The notes: generated by a model from the letters alone, not told the origin. Shown: positions 1 through 8,104, counted from the stretch's first letter. The stretch: 13,828 nucleotides of DNA from Nautiliaceae bacterium (GCA_027035735.1 JALVUH010000094.1:1-13828); one strand, 5' to 3'. Numbers and translations: made by a program.

Positions 1-1277
1 GCTTCTCTTAAAGTTGGTGGAAGTGTTCTAATTCCTCTTTTTTTAATCTCATCAAGACTTAATTCAAATAAGTCTTCATTAAGAGGCTCTCTTGCTGCTT
101 CATAGATTTCAAGATTATTTTTAATTCCATCAAGACCTGCTAACATCATTACAGTAAATGCCAAATATGGATTAGCTGAACTATCTGGAAATCTAAATTC
201 AGTTCTTACAGATTTTTCACCTGCTCCCCAAGGAATTCTACAACTTGCACTTCTATTTTTAGCAGAGTATGCTAAGATATTTGGTGCTTCAAATCCTGGT
301 TGAAGTCTTTTGTATGAGTTCATTGATGCGTTTGTAAATGCAGCAACTGCATCAGCGTGAGCAAATACACCAGCAATATATTTTTTAGCAATATCACTTA
401 AATTTGCATATCCATTTGGATCATAAAATAAGTTTTTACCATCTTTCCAGATTGATTGGTGAGTATGCATTCCGTTACCATTGTCTCCATAAAGTGGTTT
501 TGGCATAAATGTAGCAGTTTTACCATTTAAATGCGCTACCATTTTTACAACATATTTAAGTTTTTGAACATTATCAGCTGCTTCTACAAGAGTTCCAAAT
601 TTAACTCCAATTTCACCTTGAGCTTGTGCAACTTCATGGTGAACAACACTTGTCTCAAGTCCCACTTCTTTTAAAACTTTTACCATTTCCGCTCTTAAAT
701 CAACCATACTATCAACTGGTGCTACTGGGAAATATCCACCTTTTGTTCTTGGTCTATGTCCTATATTTAATTCATCTCCCCATTCTGCATAATCATTCCA
801 TACACCCTCAGCACTATCAACTTCATAACATTGAGAATTAATTTCATCTCTGATAATTACATTTTCAAATACGAAAAACTCATTCTCAGGTCCAAAATAT
901 GCAGTATCACCAATTCCACTCTCTTCTAGATATTTTAGTGCTTTTTTAGCAATGCTTCTTGGACATTTTTCATATGGAGTTCCATCAGTATTATATACAT
1001 CACAAAATACAACCATTGTAGGGTCAGCTGTAAATGGATCAATAAAATGTGTTCCAATTTCAAAATCAGGTTTTAAAATCATATCAGATTCATTAATTGG
1101 TTGCCAAGCAGGAATTGAACTACCATCAAATGGAAGACCGTTATTTAGCATCTCTTCATCAAGCGCATCAATATCATAAGTTACATGATGCCAAGTTCCT
1201 TTAATATCAGTAAATCTGAAATCAACAAATTCTATTTCATTTTCTCTACATTGTTCTAAAAATTCTTTTGCTGTCAT
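1..1277 (-). CDS. glnA: Glutamine synthetase type I, 5' part (3' end outside window)
   Basis: Makes glutamine from glutamate, ammonia and ATP in the cytoplasm; it is the entry point of nitrogen assimilation. I translated 425 codons from the ATG at 1277. The usual GSI landmarks appear in order: PFDGSSIPAWQ near the N-terminal beta-grasp domain, GPENEFFVFE (metal-binding glutamates), NGNGMHTHQSIW (active-site histidine and glycine loop) and NRSASCRIP (substrate/ATP arginines). Family length is about 470, so roughly 50 C-terminal residues lie beyond base 1. The start is fixed by an AAGGAG ribosome site (CTCCTT at 1283-1288 on +). At the place where enterobacterial enzymes carry the adenylylated tyrosine (NLYDLP) this protein reads DLFELS, with Phe404 instead of Tyr. 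It is divergent from the pabC-like gene, with a 92-bp gap. Confidence 0.97.
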   Translation of the reverse strand, partial: MTAKEFLEQCRENEIEFVDFRFTDIKGTWHHVTYDIDALDEEMLNNGLPFDGSSIPAWQPINESDMILKPDFEIGTHFIDPFTADPTMVVFCDVYNTDGTPYEKCPRSIAKKALKYLEESGIGDTAYFGPENEFFVFENVIIRDEINSQCYEVDSAEGVWNDYAEWGDELNIGHRPRTKGGYFPVAPVDSMVDLRAEMVKVLKEVGLETSVVHHEVAQAQGEIGVKFGTLVEAADNVQKLKYVVKMVAHLNGKTATFMPKPLYGDNGNGMHTHQSIWKDGKNLFYDPNGYANLSDIAKKYIAGVFAHADAVAAFTNASMNSYKRLQPGFEAPNILAYSAKNRSASCRIPWGAGEKSVRTEFRFPDSSANPYLAFTVMMLAGLDGIKNNLEIYEAAREPLNEDLFELSLDEIKKRGIRTLPPTLRE

Positions 1278-1304
1278 TTGCTCTCCTTAAGTTGTTTTGA
1301 GATA

Positions 1305-1313
1305 ATTATAACA
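1305..1313 (-). promoter_or_regulatory. Probable glnA promoter, extended -10
   Basis: On the minus strand the bases read TGTTATAAT, an extended -10 (TGN plus a perfect TATAAT), 28-36 bases upstream of the glnA ATG. It predicts a start near 1298 and a leader of about 20 bases containing the AAGGAG site. No clear -35 is visible. No obvious nitrogen-regulator operator was recognised here. Confidence 0.55.
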
Positions 1314-1369
1314 AAGAAAAACTTTTTTGAACTTTAAAAATTGTAAAAATTTTAATCAATGGAGTAAAA

Positions 1370-1930
1370 ATGGAATTTATTGAAACATTATATGTGAAAA
1401 ATGGTAACATCTTAAATTTAGAATATCACTTAAAAAGAATAAAAAACACCTTAAAATATTTCAAATTTAAAACATTAAAACTACCTAAATTAAAAGAAGG
1501 AGAATATAGAGTTAGAATTACATATAATCAATTTGGAATAAAAAATATAGAATATTTCCCTATAAAAAGAAGAGAGTTTAAAAAATTTAAACTAATAAAA
1601 ATTGATTTTGATTATAAATTTAAATATAAAAATAGAAACCATTTTTTAGATATTTATTCTAAATATAAAAATTTTGATGAATTTATTCTTATAAAAAATA
1701 ATTTAATTACAGATACTACTATATCAAATATAGCTTTTTTTACGGGAAAAGAGTGGATAACTCCAAAATACCCTTTACTTAAAGGCACAAAAAGAGAGGA
1801 ATTATTAAATAAAAAAATATTAAAAGTTGAAAATATTCACATAAGTGATATAAAATATTTTAAAAAAATAGCTTTAATTAATGCAATTGTAGGATTTAGA
1901 GAAATAGAAAATTTTGTTATAATTAAATAA
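1370..1930 (+). CDS. pabC: Short class IV PLP-dependent enzyme, likely aminodeoxychorismate lyase (PabC-like)
   Basis: Probably releases 4-aminobenzoate plus pyruvate from aminodeoxychorismate for folate synthesis; a branched-chain or D-amino-acid aminotransferase-type role is the alternative. Fold IV signatures: FIETLYVKNG at the start (FET motif), YHLKRIKNTL, the catalytic lysine segment FKYKNR with Lys85 as the expected Schiff-base lysine, and ITDTTISNIAFF followed by TPKYPLLKGTKREELL, which matches the phosphate-binding and TP...L.G..R motif of the family. At 186 residues it is far shorter than E. coli PabC (about 269): the N-terminal strands before the FET motif are absent. The upstream frame has no ATG before a TGA at 1328-1330, so the short form is not a start-site error. 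GGAG at 1361-1364 supports the start. It is first in a run with pepF (21-bp gap). The substrate assignment is inferred. Confidence 0.75.
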   Translation: MEFIETLYVKNGNILNLEYHLKRIKNTLKYFKFKTLKLPKLKEGEYRVRITYNQFGIKNIEYFPIKRREFKKFKLIKIDFDYKFKYKNRNHFLDIYSKYKNFDEFILIKNNLITDTTISNIAFFTGKEWITPKYPLLKGTKREELLNKKILKVENIHISDIKYFKKIALINAIVGFREIENFVIIK

Positions 1931-1951
1931 CTTTTAATAAAAGGATATAAA

Positions 1952-3691
1952 ATGAATTGGGATTTAAGTGCGTTATTTGAAACAATACCTGAAGCAGAAG
2001 AATTTTTAAAACAAGCCAAATTTAGAGCTCAAGATTTTGAAAAAAAATATAAAAATAGATTATATACTTTAACTCCTGAAGAATTTTTAGAAGTTTTAAA
2101 AGAGTATGAGGATATTTTGGAAAATATTGCAAGAGCTTTAACTTATATCTATTTAATATTTGCAACTGATTCAAGTAAAGGAAATTTTTTAGCAGCTTTT
2201 CAAAAATTAGCTACAGAAGCAGAAGAACATCTTATATGGTTTGAGCTTGAATTTATTTATTTGCCTATTGATAAACAACAAAAATTAATTGATAATGCAG
2301 GAATTTATAAATATTACCTAATACATCTTCAAGAAGAAGCACCTTATAGAATGAGCGAAAAAGAAGAGAAAATCTTAATGAAAAAAGAGCTAACAAGTTC
2401 TAGTGCTTTTAATAGATTATTTGATGAAACATTAAGTAAAATTAAATTTTTCTTTGATGGTAAAAAATTATCAGAAGAAGAAATTTTAAGTAAACTCTAC
2501 TCTCCTGATAGAAATGAAAGAAAAAAAGCACAAGTAGCTCTTACAAATGGACTTAAACCTCATCAAGAATTGCTAAGTTTTATTTATAATCAAATAAAAA
2601 AAGATTGGAAAATAGATTATATAGAAATAAGAGGATATGATGAACCTGAAGACCCTAGACATTTATCAAATAGAGTTCCTAAACAAAGCGTAAACGCATT
2701 AATACATACAGTAAATAATAATACATATATAGTAGAAGAATATTATAAGCTAAAAAAAGAGTTGCTTGGATATAAAAAATTATATGATTATGATAGATAT
2801 GCACCTATAAAATTAACTGACAAAAATCCTGAAATAAGCTTTGAAAAAGCAAAAGAGATGGTTTTAAATGCATTTAAGAATTTCTCACCTAAATTTTACG
2901 AAATTGCACAAAAAGCATTTGAAGAAAACTGGATAGATGTTTTTCCTGCTGAAGGCAAAAGAGGAGGAGCTTTTTCACACTCAGCCACTCCAAAAGCACA
3001 TCCATATGTTTTACTTAATTATACAAATCAAAGAAGAGATGTATTTACTTTAGCTCATGAATTAGGACATGCTATACATCAATATCTTGCAAAAGAAGTG
3101 GGATATTTAAATCAAGACACTCCTTTAACAACAGCTGAAACTGCGAGTATTTTTGCAGAAATGCTATTATTTGAAGAAATGAAAAAAAGTTTATCTAAAG
3201 AAGAATTAATTGAATTATTTGCTAGCAAATTAGAAGATATTTTTGCAACTTTATTTAGACAAATTGTATTTACTAACTTTGAAAGAAGAGTATTTAAATT
3301 TGATGAGCTAAAACCAGAAGAATTTAATAAAATTTGGATGGAAGAGAATCAAAAAATGTTTGGAAATAGTGTATATTTAACTAAAAATTATGAAATTTGG
3401 TGGAGTTATATTCCTCATTTTATTCATTCTCCTTTTTATTGCTATGCTTATGCTTATGCTCAGCTTTTAGTATTAACACTTTTTGCTCTTTATAAAGAAA
3501 ATTATGAAAATTTTGAAGAAAAATATATAAAATTACTTTCATTAGGAGGAAGTTTACCACCAAAAAAACAATTTGAAGAACTTTTTGGATTAAATATAAA
3601 TGATGAAAATTTTTGGCAAAAAGGAATAAATGAAGTAAAAAATATGCTTATTGAATTTAAGGAGCTTGTAAATGAATATAAAAATAATTGA
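1952..3691 (+). CDS. pepF: Oligoendopeptidase F, M3B zinc metallopeptidase
   Basis: Cytoplasmic zinc endopeptidase that cleaves short peptides, probably in peptide recycling. The 579-residue length fits the PepF/M3B family (about 600). The zinc site is TLAHELGHAIHQ: His369 and His373 as ligands and Glu370 as catalytic base. TTAETASIFAEM follows, with Glu396 the likely third ligand. A C-terminal segment IPHFIHSPFYCYAYAYAQ carries the Tyr/His-rich substrate-side motif of the family. The long acidic, helical N-terminal half (about residues 1-200) is normal for M3 enzymes. No signal peptide. The start ATG has AAGGAT at 1941-1946. Its last 20 bases overlap the next gene in another frame, suggesting coupled translation. 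Confidence 0.95.
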   Translation: MNWDLSALFETIPEAEEFLKQAKFRAQDFEKKYKNRLYTLTPEEFLEVLKEYEDILENIARALTYIYLIFATDSSKGNFLAAFQKLATEAEEHLIWFELEFIYLPIDKQQKLIDNAGIYKYYLIHLQEEAPYRMSEKEEKILMKKELTSSSAFNRLFDETLSKIKFFFDGKKLSEEEILSKLYSPDRNERKKAQVALTNGLKPHQELLSFIYNQIKKDWKIDYIEIRGYDEPEDPRHLSNRVPKQSVNALIHTVNNNTYIVEEYYKLKKELLGYKKLYDYDRYAPIKLTDKNPEISFEKAKEMVLNAFKNFSPKFYEIAQKAFEENWIDVFPAEGKRGGAFSHSATPKAHPYVLLNYTNQRRDVFTLAHELGHAIHQYLAKEVGYLNQDTPLTTAETASIFAEMLLFEEMKKSLSKEELIELFASKLEDIFATLFRQIVFTNFERRVFKFDELKPEEFNKIWMEENQKMFGNSVYLTKNYEIWWSYIPHFIHSPFYCYAYAYAQLLVLTLFALYKENYENFEEKYIKLLSLGGSLPPKKQFEELFGLNINDENFWQKGINEVKNMLIEFKELVNEYKNN

Positions 3692-4094
3692 TGATCTAAG
3701 ACCTCTAAAACTCAAACACGCTAAAGAAATTTTAGCTCTTCTTCTTGATAAACAATATGAATTTGATATTTTATGTATAACTCAAAAAGTCACTTTTAAT
3801 CCAAAACTCCCAGAACATATAACAAGTGCTTTTGGAGATATGATACTTTTTTCTTTAGCGAACTATACTTTAAGTAGTGCAAAAATTGAAAATGAAAATT
3901 TAATTTTTGAAGCAGGTTTTGGAGAAGAAAATATTGGAAGTATTGTAACAGTACCAATTAAATCAATTGTTCAAATAACACACGATGAAACTCCACTTTT
4001 TATAAATATTACAGCAACTTTTGAAGAAAAAGAAGAAAAACCAACAAATCCTTTTGAATTAAATCCAAGAAATAAAAAATTTATGACTGAATAA
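3672..4094 (+). CDS. Putative SspB-like ClpXP adaptor (stringent starvation protein B family, divergent)
   Basis: SspB binds ssrA-tagged and some native substrates and delivers them to ClpXP. The 140-residue sequence follows the SspB core in order: an N-terminal helix (about 12-28, LKLKHAKEILALLLDKQYEF), a first strand (DILCIT), then GDMILFSLANYTLSSAKIE, NENLIFEAGFGEE and SIVTVPIKSIVQI. These parallel the E. coli pattern of 'I-L-N-I-A ... L-E-ELAND-V-FNARFGG ... V-VPL-AVLAIYA' as I remember it. The acidic, charged tail (about 115-140) would be the flexible linker, with a basic RNKKF near the end as a candidate ClpX-binding segment; this is speculative. Strong AAGGAG at 3659-3664. It overlaps pepF by 20 bp, and its 3' end overlaps the convergent lysR by 14 bp. 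The assignment rests on pattern matching by eye; the gene itself is near certain. Confidence 0.6.
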   Translation: MNIKIIDDLRPLKLKHAKEILALLLDKQYEFDILCITQKVTFNPKLPEHITSAFGDMILFSLANYTLSSAKIENENLIFEAGFGEENIGSIVTVPIKSIVQITHDETPLFINITATFEEKEEKPTNPFELNPRNKKFMTE

Positions 4095-4950
4095 AATTCA
4101 AAATAGCATTTATATCTTTACTTGGATTTTTATATACTATATAAATCTTTCTTTTTAAATCTACTCCTTTAATTTTAGCCGAATAGAGTTTTTTCTCTTT
4201 TAACTCATCTTTGATGACCATTTTTGAAATAATAGAAACTACTTGTTCTTGCGCATTTAAAACAGTAAATTTCAAAGCTGTAGAATTGTGAACTATACTA
4301 ACAATATTTAACCTATCACAATCAAAATTATATTTTTTAAATGTTTTTTTAATAAAATCTCTAGTAGATGAATTAGGCTCTCTACAAATAATATTATATT
4401 TTGATAAATCCTCTAAATAGATAGATGTAGGTAAAGGTTTATTTGAAAAAACCACAAGTTCATCTTCTATCCAATCTATATAATTTAATTCATCATCTTT
4501 TTTCTTTGTTACAAATGCCATATCTATTGTTGAATTTTTAACATCTTTTAATAATTCATCATTACTTTTTATTACCAAATTTATATCTTTGTTTATTAAA
4601 TTTTTATAATATTTTATACACTCAGGTAAATTATAACTTCCAATAGTAGGAGAAGCTCCTATTACAAAAGGCATATCAAGATGTTTGAATTTATCTATTT
4701 TTACTTCAAAATCTTTTAAAAAATTTTGAAATTCTTTTGCTATTTTTAAAAAATTTTGACCTTCTTTAGTTAGCATAACTCCATTTTTTTTACGCTCAAA
4801 TAAATTTACTCCTAAAAAATTTTCAAGTATTCTTATTTGCTGTGTAACTGCCGGTTGAGAAATTCCAAGTACTTTACTTGCTTTTGAAAAACTGCTCTCT
4901 TGATTTATAATCAAAAATGTATAAATCTTATCAAGATATTTTGTTAACAT
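4081..4950 (-). CDS. LysR-family transcriptional regulator
   Basis: Predicted DNA-binding regulator of 289 residues, a normal LTTR length. The N-terminal winged helix-turn-helix is clear: SFSKASKVLGISQPAVTQQIRILENFLGV (about 20-48), then LFERKKNGVMLTKEG. A linker helix follows, then a periplasmic-binding-protein-like effector domain (about 88-289) starting at FVIGASPTIGSYNLP, with NSTIDMAFVTKK and LEDLSKYNIICREP as recognisable strands. I place the start at 4950 because MLTKYLDKIYTF begins the HTH at the family position and AAGGGAT precedes it; the frame stays open upstream to 5094, but that part would run through the divergent promoter region. The effector is not identifiable. It is divergent from the helicase gene with a 98-bp gap that holds a candidate LTTR operator. 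Its 3' end overlaps the convergent SspB-like gene by 14 bp. Confidence 0.93.
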   Translation of the reverse strand: MLTKYLDKIYTFLIINQESSFSKASKVLGISQPAVTQQIRILENFLGVNLFERKKNGVMLTKEGQNFLKIAKEFQNFLKDFEVKIDKFKHLDMPFVIGASPTIGSYNLPECIKYYKNLINKDINLVIKSNDELLKDVKNSTIDMAFVTKKKDDELNYIDWIEDELVVFSNKPLPTSIYLEDLSKYNIICREPNSSTRDFIKKTFKKYNFDCDRLNIVSIVHNSTALKFTVLNAQEQVVSIISKMVIKDELKEKKLYSAKIKGVDLKRKIYIVYKNPSKDINAILNFIQS

Positions 4951-4980
4951 TTTATCCCTTGATATATATTTGTTATGGGA

Positions 4981-4986
4981 ATTATA
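4981..4986 (-). promoter_or_regulatory. Probable lysR -10 element
   Basis: Minus-strand TATAAT (4986 to 4981), about 30 bases upstream of the lysR ATG; it predicts a start near 4974. It overlaps the candidate LysR operator, as expected for negative autoregulation. Confidence 0.45.
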
Positions 4987-5000
4987 ACTAAAACTTATAA
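4982..5000. promoter_or_regulatory. Candidate LysR-type operator in the lysR/helicase divergent region
   Basis: The 19 bases TTATAACTAAAACTTATAA consist of two TTATAA blocks around CTAAAAC. They contain ATAA-N7-TTAT, the usual 15-bp T-N11-A style dyad of LysR regulators. Extended to 5001 the same bases also form a direct repeat of TTATAAC with a 13-base period. The site covers the lysR -10 and lies about 44 bases upstream of the predicted helicase transcript start. Such A/T-rich dyads can arise by chance in this composition. Confidence 0.4.
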
Positions 5001-5019
5001 CTTTTTGCAAAATAATTTT

Positions 5020-5028
5020 TGATATAAT
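5020..5028 (+). promoter_or_regulatory. Probable promoter of the helicase-truB-csrA-ispE run, extended -10
   Basis: TGATATAAT, a TGN extension plus a perfect TATAAT, 20-28 bases before the helicase ATG, predicting a start near 5035. The GGAG ribosome site sits at 5041-5044. No -35 is apparent at the standard spacing. Confidence 0.55.
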
Positions 5029-5048
5029 AAAAATAAAAATGGAGTACA

Positions 5049-7037
5049 ATGAAATTCTTAAAAGAATTAAATAAAGCACAATATGAAGCGGCAACCCATA
5101 TTGATGGAGCTTTGCTTATTTTAGCAGGAGCAGGAAGCGGTAAAACCAAAACAATTACCACAAGATTAGCTTATCTTCTAAGTCTTGGTATTGACCCGGC
5201 AAATACTCTAACTTTGACATTTACAAACAAAGCTGCAAGCGAAATGAGACAAAGAGCTTTATCTATGATAAATACCGATATAGCACATCCTCCTTTACTT
5301 TTAACTTTTCACAAATTTGGACTTTTATTTTTAAAACTTTATATCCATATGTTAAATAGAGATAATAATTTTGTAATTATAGATATGGATGACCAAAGGA
5401 AAATATTAAAACAAATTTCAACTGATTTACCTCCAAATTTTATGAGCAAAGAGATTAGTAAATATAAAAATTCATTTTTAACTCCAGATGAAGTATATGC
5501 TCTTGCAAATGATTCAAATTATAAAAAATTAGCACATATTTATGATAAATACCAAAAATATCTATTAGATAATAACTTAGTAGATTTTGATGATTTATTA
5601 CTTTTAACATATGAAATACTTAATAAAAATGATGATTTAGCAAATGAAATAAGTCAAAAATATCAATATATTATGGTAGATGAATATCAAGATACCAATG
5701 AAATTCAGCTTCTTTTACTTAAAAAATTATGCTCCACTCACAATAATATCTGCGTAGTTGGCGATGATGACCAAAGCATTTATGGATTTAGAGGAGCAAA
5801 TCATAAAAATATTCTTGATTTTGAAAAAGACTTTAATGCAAAAGTTATAAAACTTGAACTAAATTATCGCTCAACAAACCAAATTTTAAACGCTGCAAAT
5901 TCTCTTATTTCATTCAATAAAAATAGATATAATAAAAAATTAATTTCTGCTATTGGAGATGGAAAAGAGGTAAGATTAATTTCAAACTATAATGAAATAG
6001 CAGAAGCAGAAACAATAGCAAAAGAAATTAAAAAATTAATAAATTCAGGAGTAAATCCAAAAGATATCGCTATCCTTTACAGGATAAATGCACTCTCTCG
6101 TTCAATTGAAGATGGTTTAAGAAATGAAGGGATTCCTTATAAACTTGTAGGAGGAATGAAATTTTATGAAAGAGAAGAAATTAAAGATTTAATTAGCTAT
6201 CTTAGACTTCTTATAAATCCTCATGATGATTACTCTTTTAAAAGAGTTGTAAATAAACCTAGACGTGGAATTGGTAAAACTACACTAAACAAACTTGAAG
6301 ATGCAAAAGGAGAATATTCATTTATTGAATTTATAAAAGAGAATGAATTAAGCTTTTTAAGCAAAAAAGCTGCTAAAACTCTTAAAGAGTTTGTAAAAAC
6401 ACTTGAATTTTTATCAGAATCTGATTTAGAAGAATTACCAGAACTTATAGAATCAACTATTGAACTCTCAAAAAGTTATAAAGACGAAGATAAAGCTAGA
6501 AATATTGAAGAGTTTTATGGTCTTATAAGAGAAAAAAGTGATTTAAATTTAAGAGAATTTTTAAATGAATTATCTCTTGAATCAGACCAAGATAAAATTG
6601 CAGATGAAATGATAAATGTTATGACAATTCATGCAAGTAAAGGTCTTGAATTTGATTATTTATATGTAATAGGTTTGGAAGAAGGTTTTTTTCCTCTAGG
6701 GGATGCAGACATAGAAGAGGAAAGACGCCTTGCATATGTTGCAATAACAAGAGCTAGAAAAGAACTTGCTTTAAGCTATGTAGAAAGTAGATATATAAGA
6801 GGTCAAAGAAGCAAAGTATCAAAAAGTAGATTTTTAACAGAAGCTGGACTTATCAAAGGTGAGAGAGTAAATCTTAAAGAATCAAACGCACTTAAAACAG
6901 GCTCTCTTGTAAAACATAAAGTATTTGGAACAGGAAGAGTTCTTGGAATCAATAAAGCCGGTAAAAAAACAAAACTTAAAATAGATTTTGGTGGAACTAT
7001 TAGAGAAATATTAAGTGATTTTGTAGAGAGGGTATAA
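5049..7037 (+). CDS. uvrD: SF1A DNA helicase, UvrD/PcrA type
   Basis: 3'-5' ATP-dependent DNA helicase for nucleotide-excision/mismatch repair and replication-transcription conflict work. The 662 residues carry the whole SF1A motif set: Q motif LNKAQYEAA, Walker A AGAGSGKT (Lys32), TLTFTNKAASEM (Ia), VDEYQDTNE (Walker B, Asp211-Glu212), VGDDDQSIYGFRGA (III), LELNYRST (IV), VMTIHASKGLEFDYLYVIGLE (V) and RRLAYVAITRARKEL (VI). The C-terminal 40 residues (VKHKVFGTGRVLGI...IDFGG) form the Tudor-like module found at the end of PcrA/UvrD proteins, where it contacts RNA polymerase. That favours UvrD/PcrA over Rep. It is slightly shorter than E. coli UvrD (720). GGAG lies 4 bases before the start. The stop codon abuts the truB ATG. 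Confidence 0.95.
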   Translation: MKFLKELNKAQYEAATHIDGALLILAGAGSGKTKTITTRLAYLLSLGIDPANTLTLTFTNKAASEMRQRALSMINTDIAHPPLLLTFHKFGLLFLKLYIHMLNRDNNFVIIDMDDQRKILKQISTDLPPNFMSKEISKYKNSFLTPDEVYALANDSNYKKLAHIYDKYQKYLLDNNLVDFDDLLLLTYEILNKNDDLANEISQKYQYIMVDEYQDTNEIQLLLLKKLCSTHNNICVVGDDDQSIYGFRGANHKNILDFEKDFNAKVIKLELNYRSTNQILNAANSLISFNKNRYNKKLISAIGDGKEVRLISNYNEIAEAETIAKEIKKLINSGVNPKDIAILYRINALSRSIEDGLRNEGIPYKLVGGMKFYEREEIKDLISYLRLLINPHDDYSFKRVVNKPRRGIGKTTLNKLEDAKGEYSFIEFIKENELSFLSKKAAKTLKEFVKTLEFLSESDLEELPELIESTIELSKSYKDEDKARNIEEFYGLIREKSDLNLREFLNELSLESDQDKIADEMINVMTIHASKGLEFDYLYVIGLEEGFFPLGDADIEEERRLAYVAITRARKELALSYVESRYIRGQRSKVSKSRFLTEAGLIKGERVNLKESNALKTGSLVKHKVFGTGRVLGINKAGKKTKLKIDFGGTIREILSDFVERV

Positions 7038-7859
7038 ATGTGTGAAAATATGCTTTTTGTAGCCAATAAACCAATGTTTATAAGCTCAAATAAATTTTTA
7101 AATACTCTCAAAAAAAAATATAAAATTAAAAAAATGGGATTTTCAGGAACACTTGATCCTTTTGCTTGTGGCTCTCTTATAATAGCAAGTGGACAATATA
7201 CTAAACTTTTTAGATTTCTTAAAAAAACTCCAAAAACTTACATAGCCACATTAATGCTTGGAGCTTATTCTCCTACTTTAGATATTGAAAAAATAGAAAA
7301 AATTGAAAATGTTGAAAAAAAAGAGATTGAAAAGATACAAAAAACCTTAGAAACTTTTAAAGGAAAACAAACTCAACTGCCCCCAAAATACTCTGCTAAA
7401 AAAATCAATGGAGTTAGAGCTTATAAATTAGAAGATAACAAAGATTTTTTAGATAAAGAGATTGAAATAGAAATTTTTGATATTAAACTTATAAATTATT
7501 CTCATCCTTTTATTACTTTTGAAGCAAGTGTTAGTGAAGGAACATTTATAAGAACTCTTGGATTTGATATCGCCAAAAAATTAAATAATATTGGAACTTT
7601 AACATACCTAGAAAGAACTAAAGAAGGTGAATTCAAATATGAATGTGAAAAAAAATTAAATCCTTATGATTATATTTGGCCAAAAGAAAATTTTTACAAA
7701 AATCCAAAAGATTTGCTTTTAGGAAAAAAACTTGATATAAACGGATTTGATATTAAAGAAGATGGTGTTTATAAACTCAAAATTGAAAACTTTTTAAGTA
7801 TTATAGAAATAAAAAATAAAGAGATTAAATATTTAGTAAACAGGATAAAGTTATGCTAG
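7038..7859 (+). CDS. truB: tRNA pseudouridine-55 synthase
   Basis: Converts U55 in the T-arm of tRNAs to pseudouridine. At 273 residues it has a size normal for this phylum. The catalytic motif MGFSGTLDPFACGSLIIA puts the catalytic aspartate at Asp40. Other family segments are KTYIATLMLGAYSPTLD, QLPPKYSAKKINGVRAYKL and SVSEGTFIRTLGFDIAKKL. The chosen ATG directly follows the helicase TAA and is served by GAGAGG at 7027-7032 inside the helicase; the next Met at 7050 has no ribosome site. A lysine/glutamate-rich insert sits at about residues 75-105. Its last 7 bases overlap csrA, so helicase, truB, csrA and ispE appear to be one transcript. Confidence 0.96.
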   Translation: MCENMLFVANKPMFISSNKFLNTLKKKYKIKKMGFSGTLDPFACGSLIIASGQYTKLFRFLKKTPKTYIATLMLGAYSPTLDIEKIEKIENVEKKEIEKIQKTLETFKGKQTQLPPKYSAKKINGVRAYKLEDNKDFLDKEIEIEIFDIKLINYSHPFITFEASVSEGTFIRTLGFDIAKKLNNIGTLTYLERTKEGEFKYECEKKLNPYDYIWPKENFYKNPKDLLLGKKLDINGFDIKEDGVYKLKIENFLSIIEIKNKEIKYLVNRIKLC

Positions 7860-8104
7860 TAATTTCCAGAAAAATAGGAGAAAAAGTAAAAATTGGAGAT
7901 AATATAGAAATTATTATTTTATCAATAGATAAAAATCAAGTTAAAATAGGAATAGAAGCACCAAAAAATATCTCTATTTTAAGAAGTGAATTAATAGAAG
8001 AAATTAAAAAAGAGAATTTAAAAGCTGCTAAACATATAGATATAACTACAATAAAAAATTTTTCAAAGGTTATAAATGAAAATCAAAGCTCACGCAAAAG
8101 TTAA
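7853..8104 (+). CDS. csrA: Carbon storage regulator, RNA-binding translational repressor
   Basis: Dimeric RNA-binding protein that masks GGA motifs at ribosome sites. In Campylobacterota it controls flagellin translation and is antagonised by FliW. The sequence opens MLVISRKIGEKVKIGDNIEI, and the core NQVKIGIEAPKNISILRSEL retains the RNA-binding arginines at 6 and 44. Residue 4 is Ile rather than the usual Leu. At 83 residues it is longer than the 61-residue E. coli form, as is normal for this phylum; the extra C-terminal helix/tail (about 58-83) is lysine- and asparagine-rich. AGGA at 7842-7845 lies within truB. The start overlaps the truB stop by 7 bp, and its last 29 bases overlap ispE. 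Confidence 0.96.
   Translation: MLVISRKIGEKVKIGDNIEIIILSIDKNQVKIGIEAPKNISILRSELIEEIKKENLKAAKHIDITTIKNFSKVINENQSSRKS

Noticed and set aside
626..1179. Plus-strand open frames across the glnA region
   Set aside because: Antisense shadows of glnA with low-complexity Leu/His/Ser-rich translations and no ribosome sites.
4951..5094. Longer lysR reading from an upstream ATG at 5094
   Set aside because: It would add a hydrophobic extension before a complete HTH, run through both promoters and overlap the helicase start; MLTKY at 4950 has a good ribosome site.
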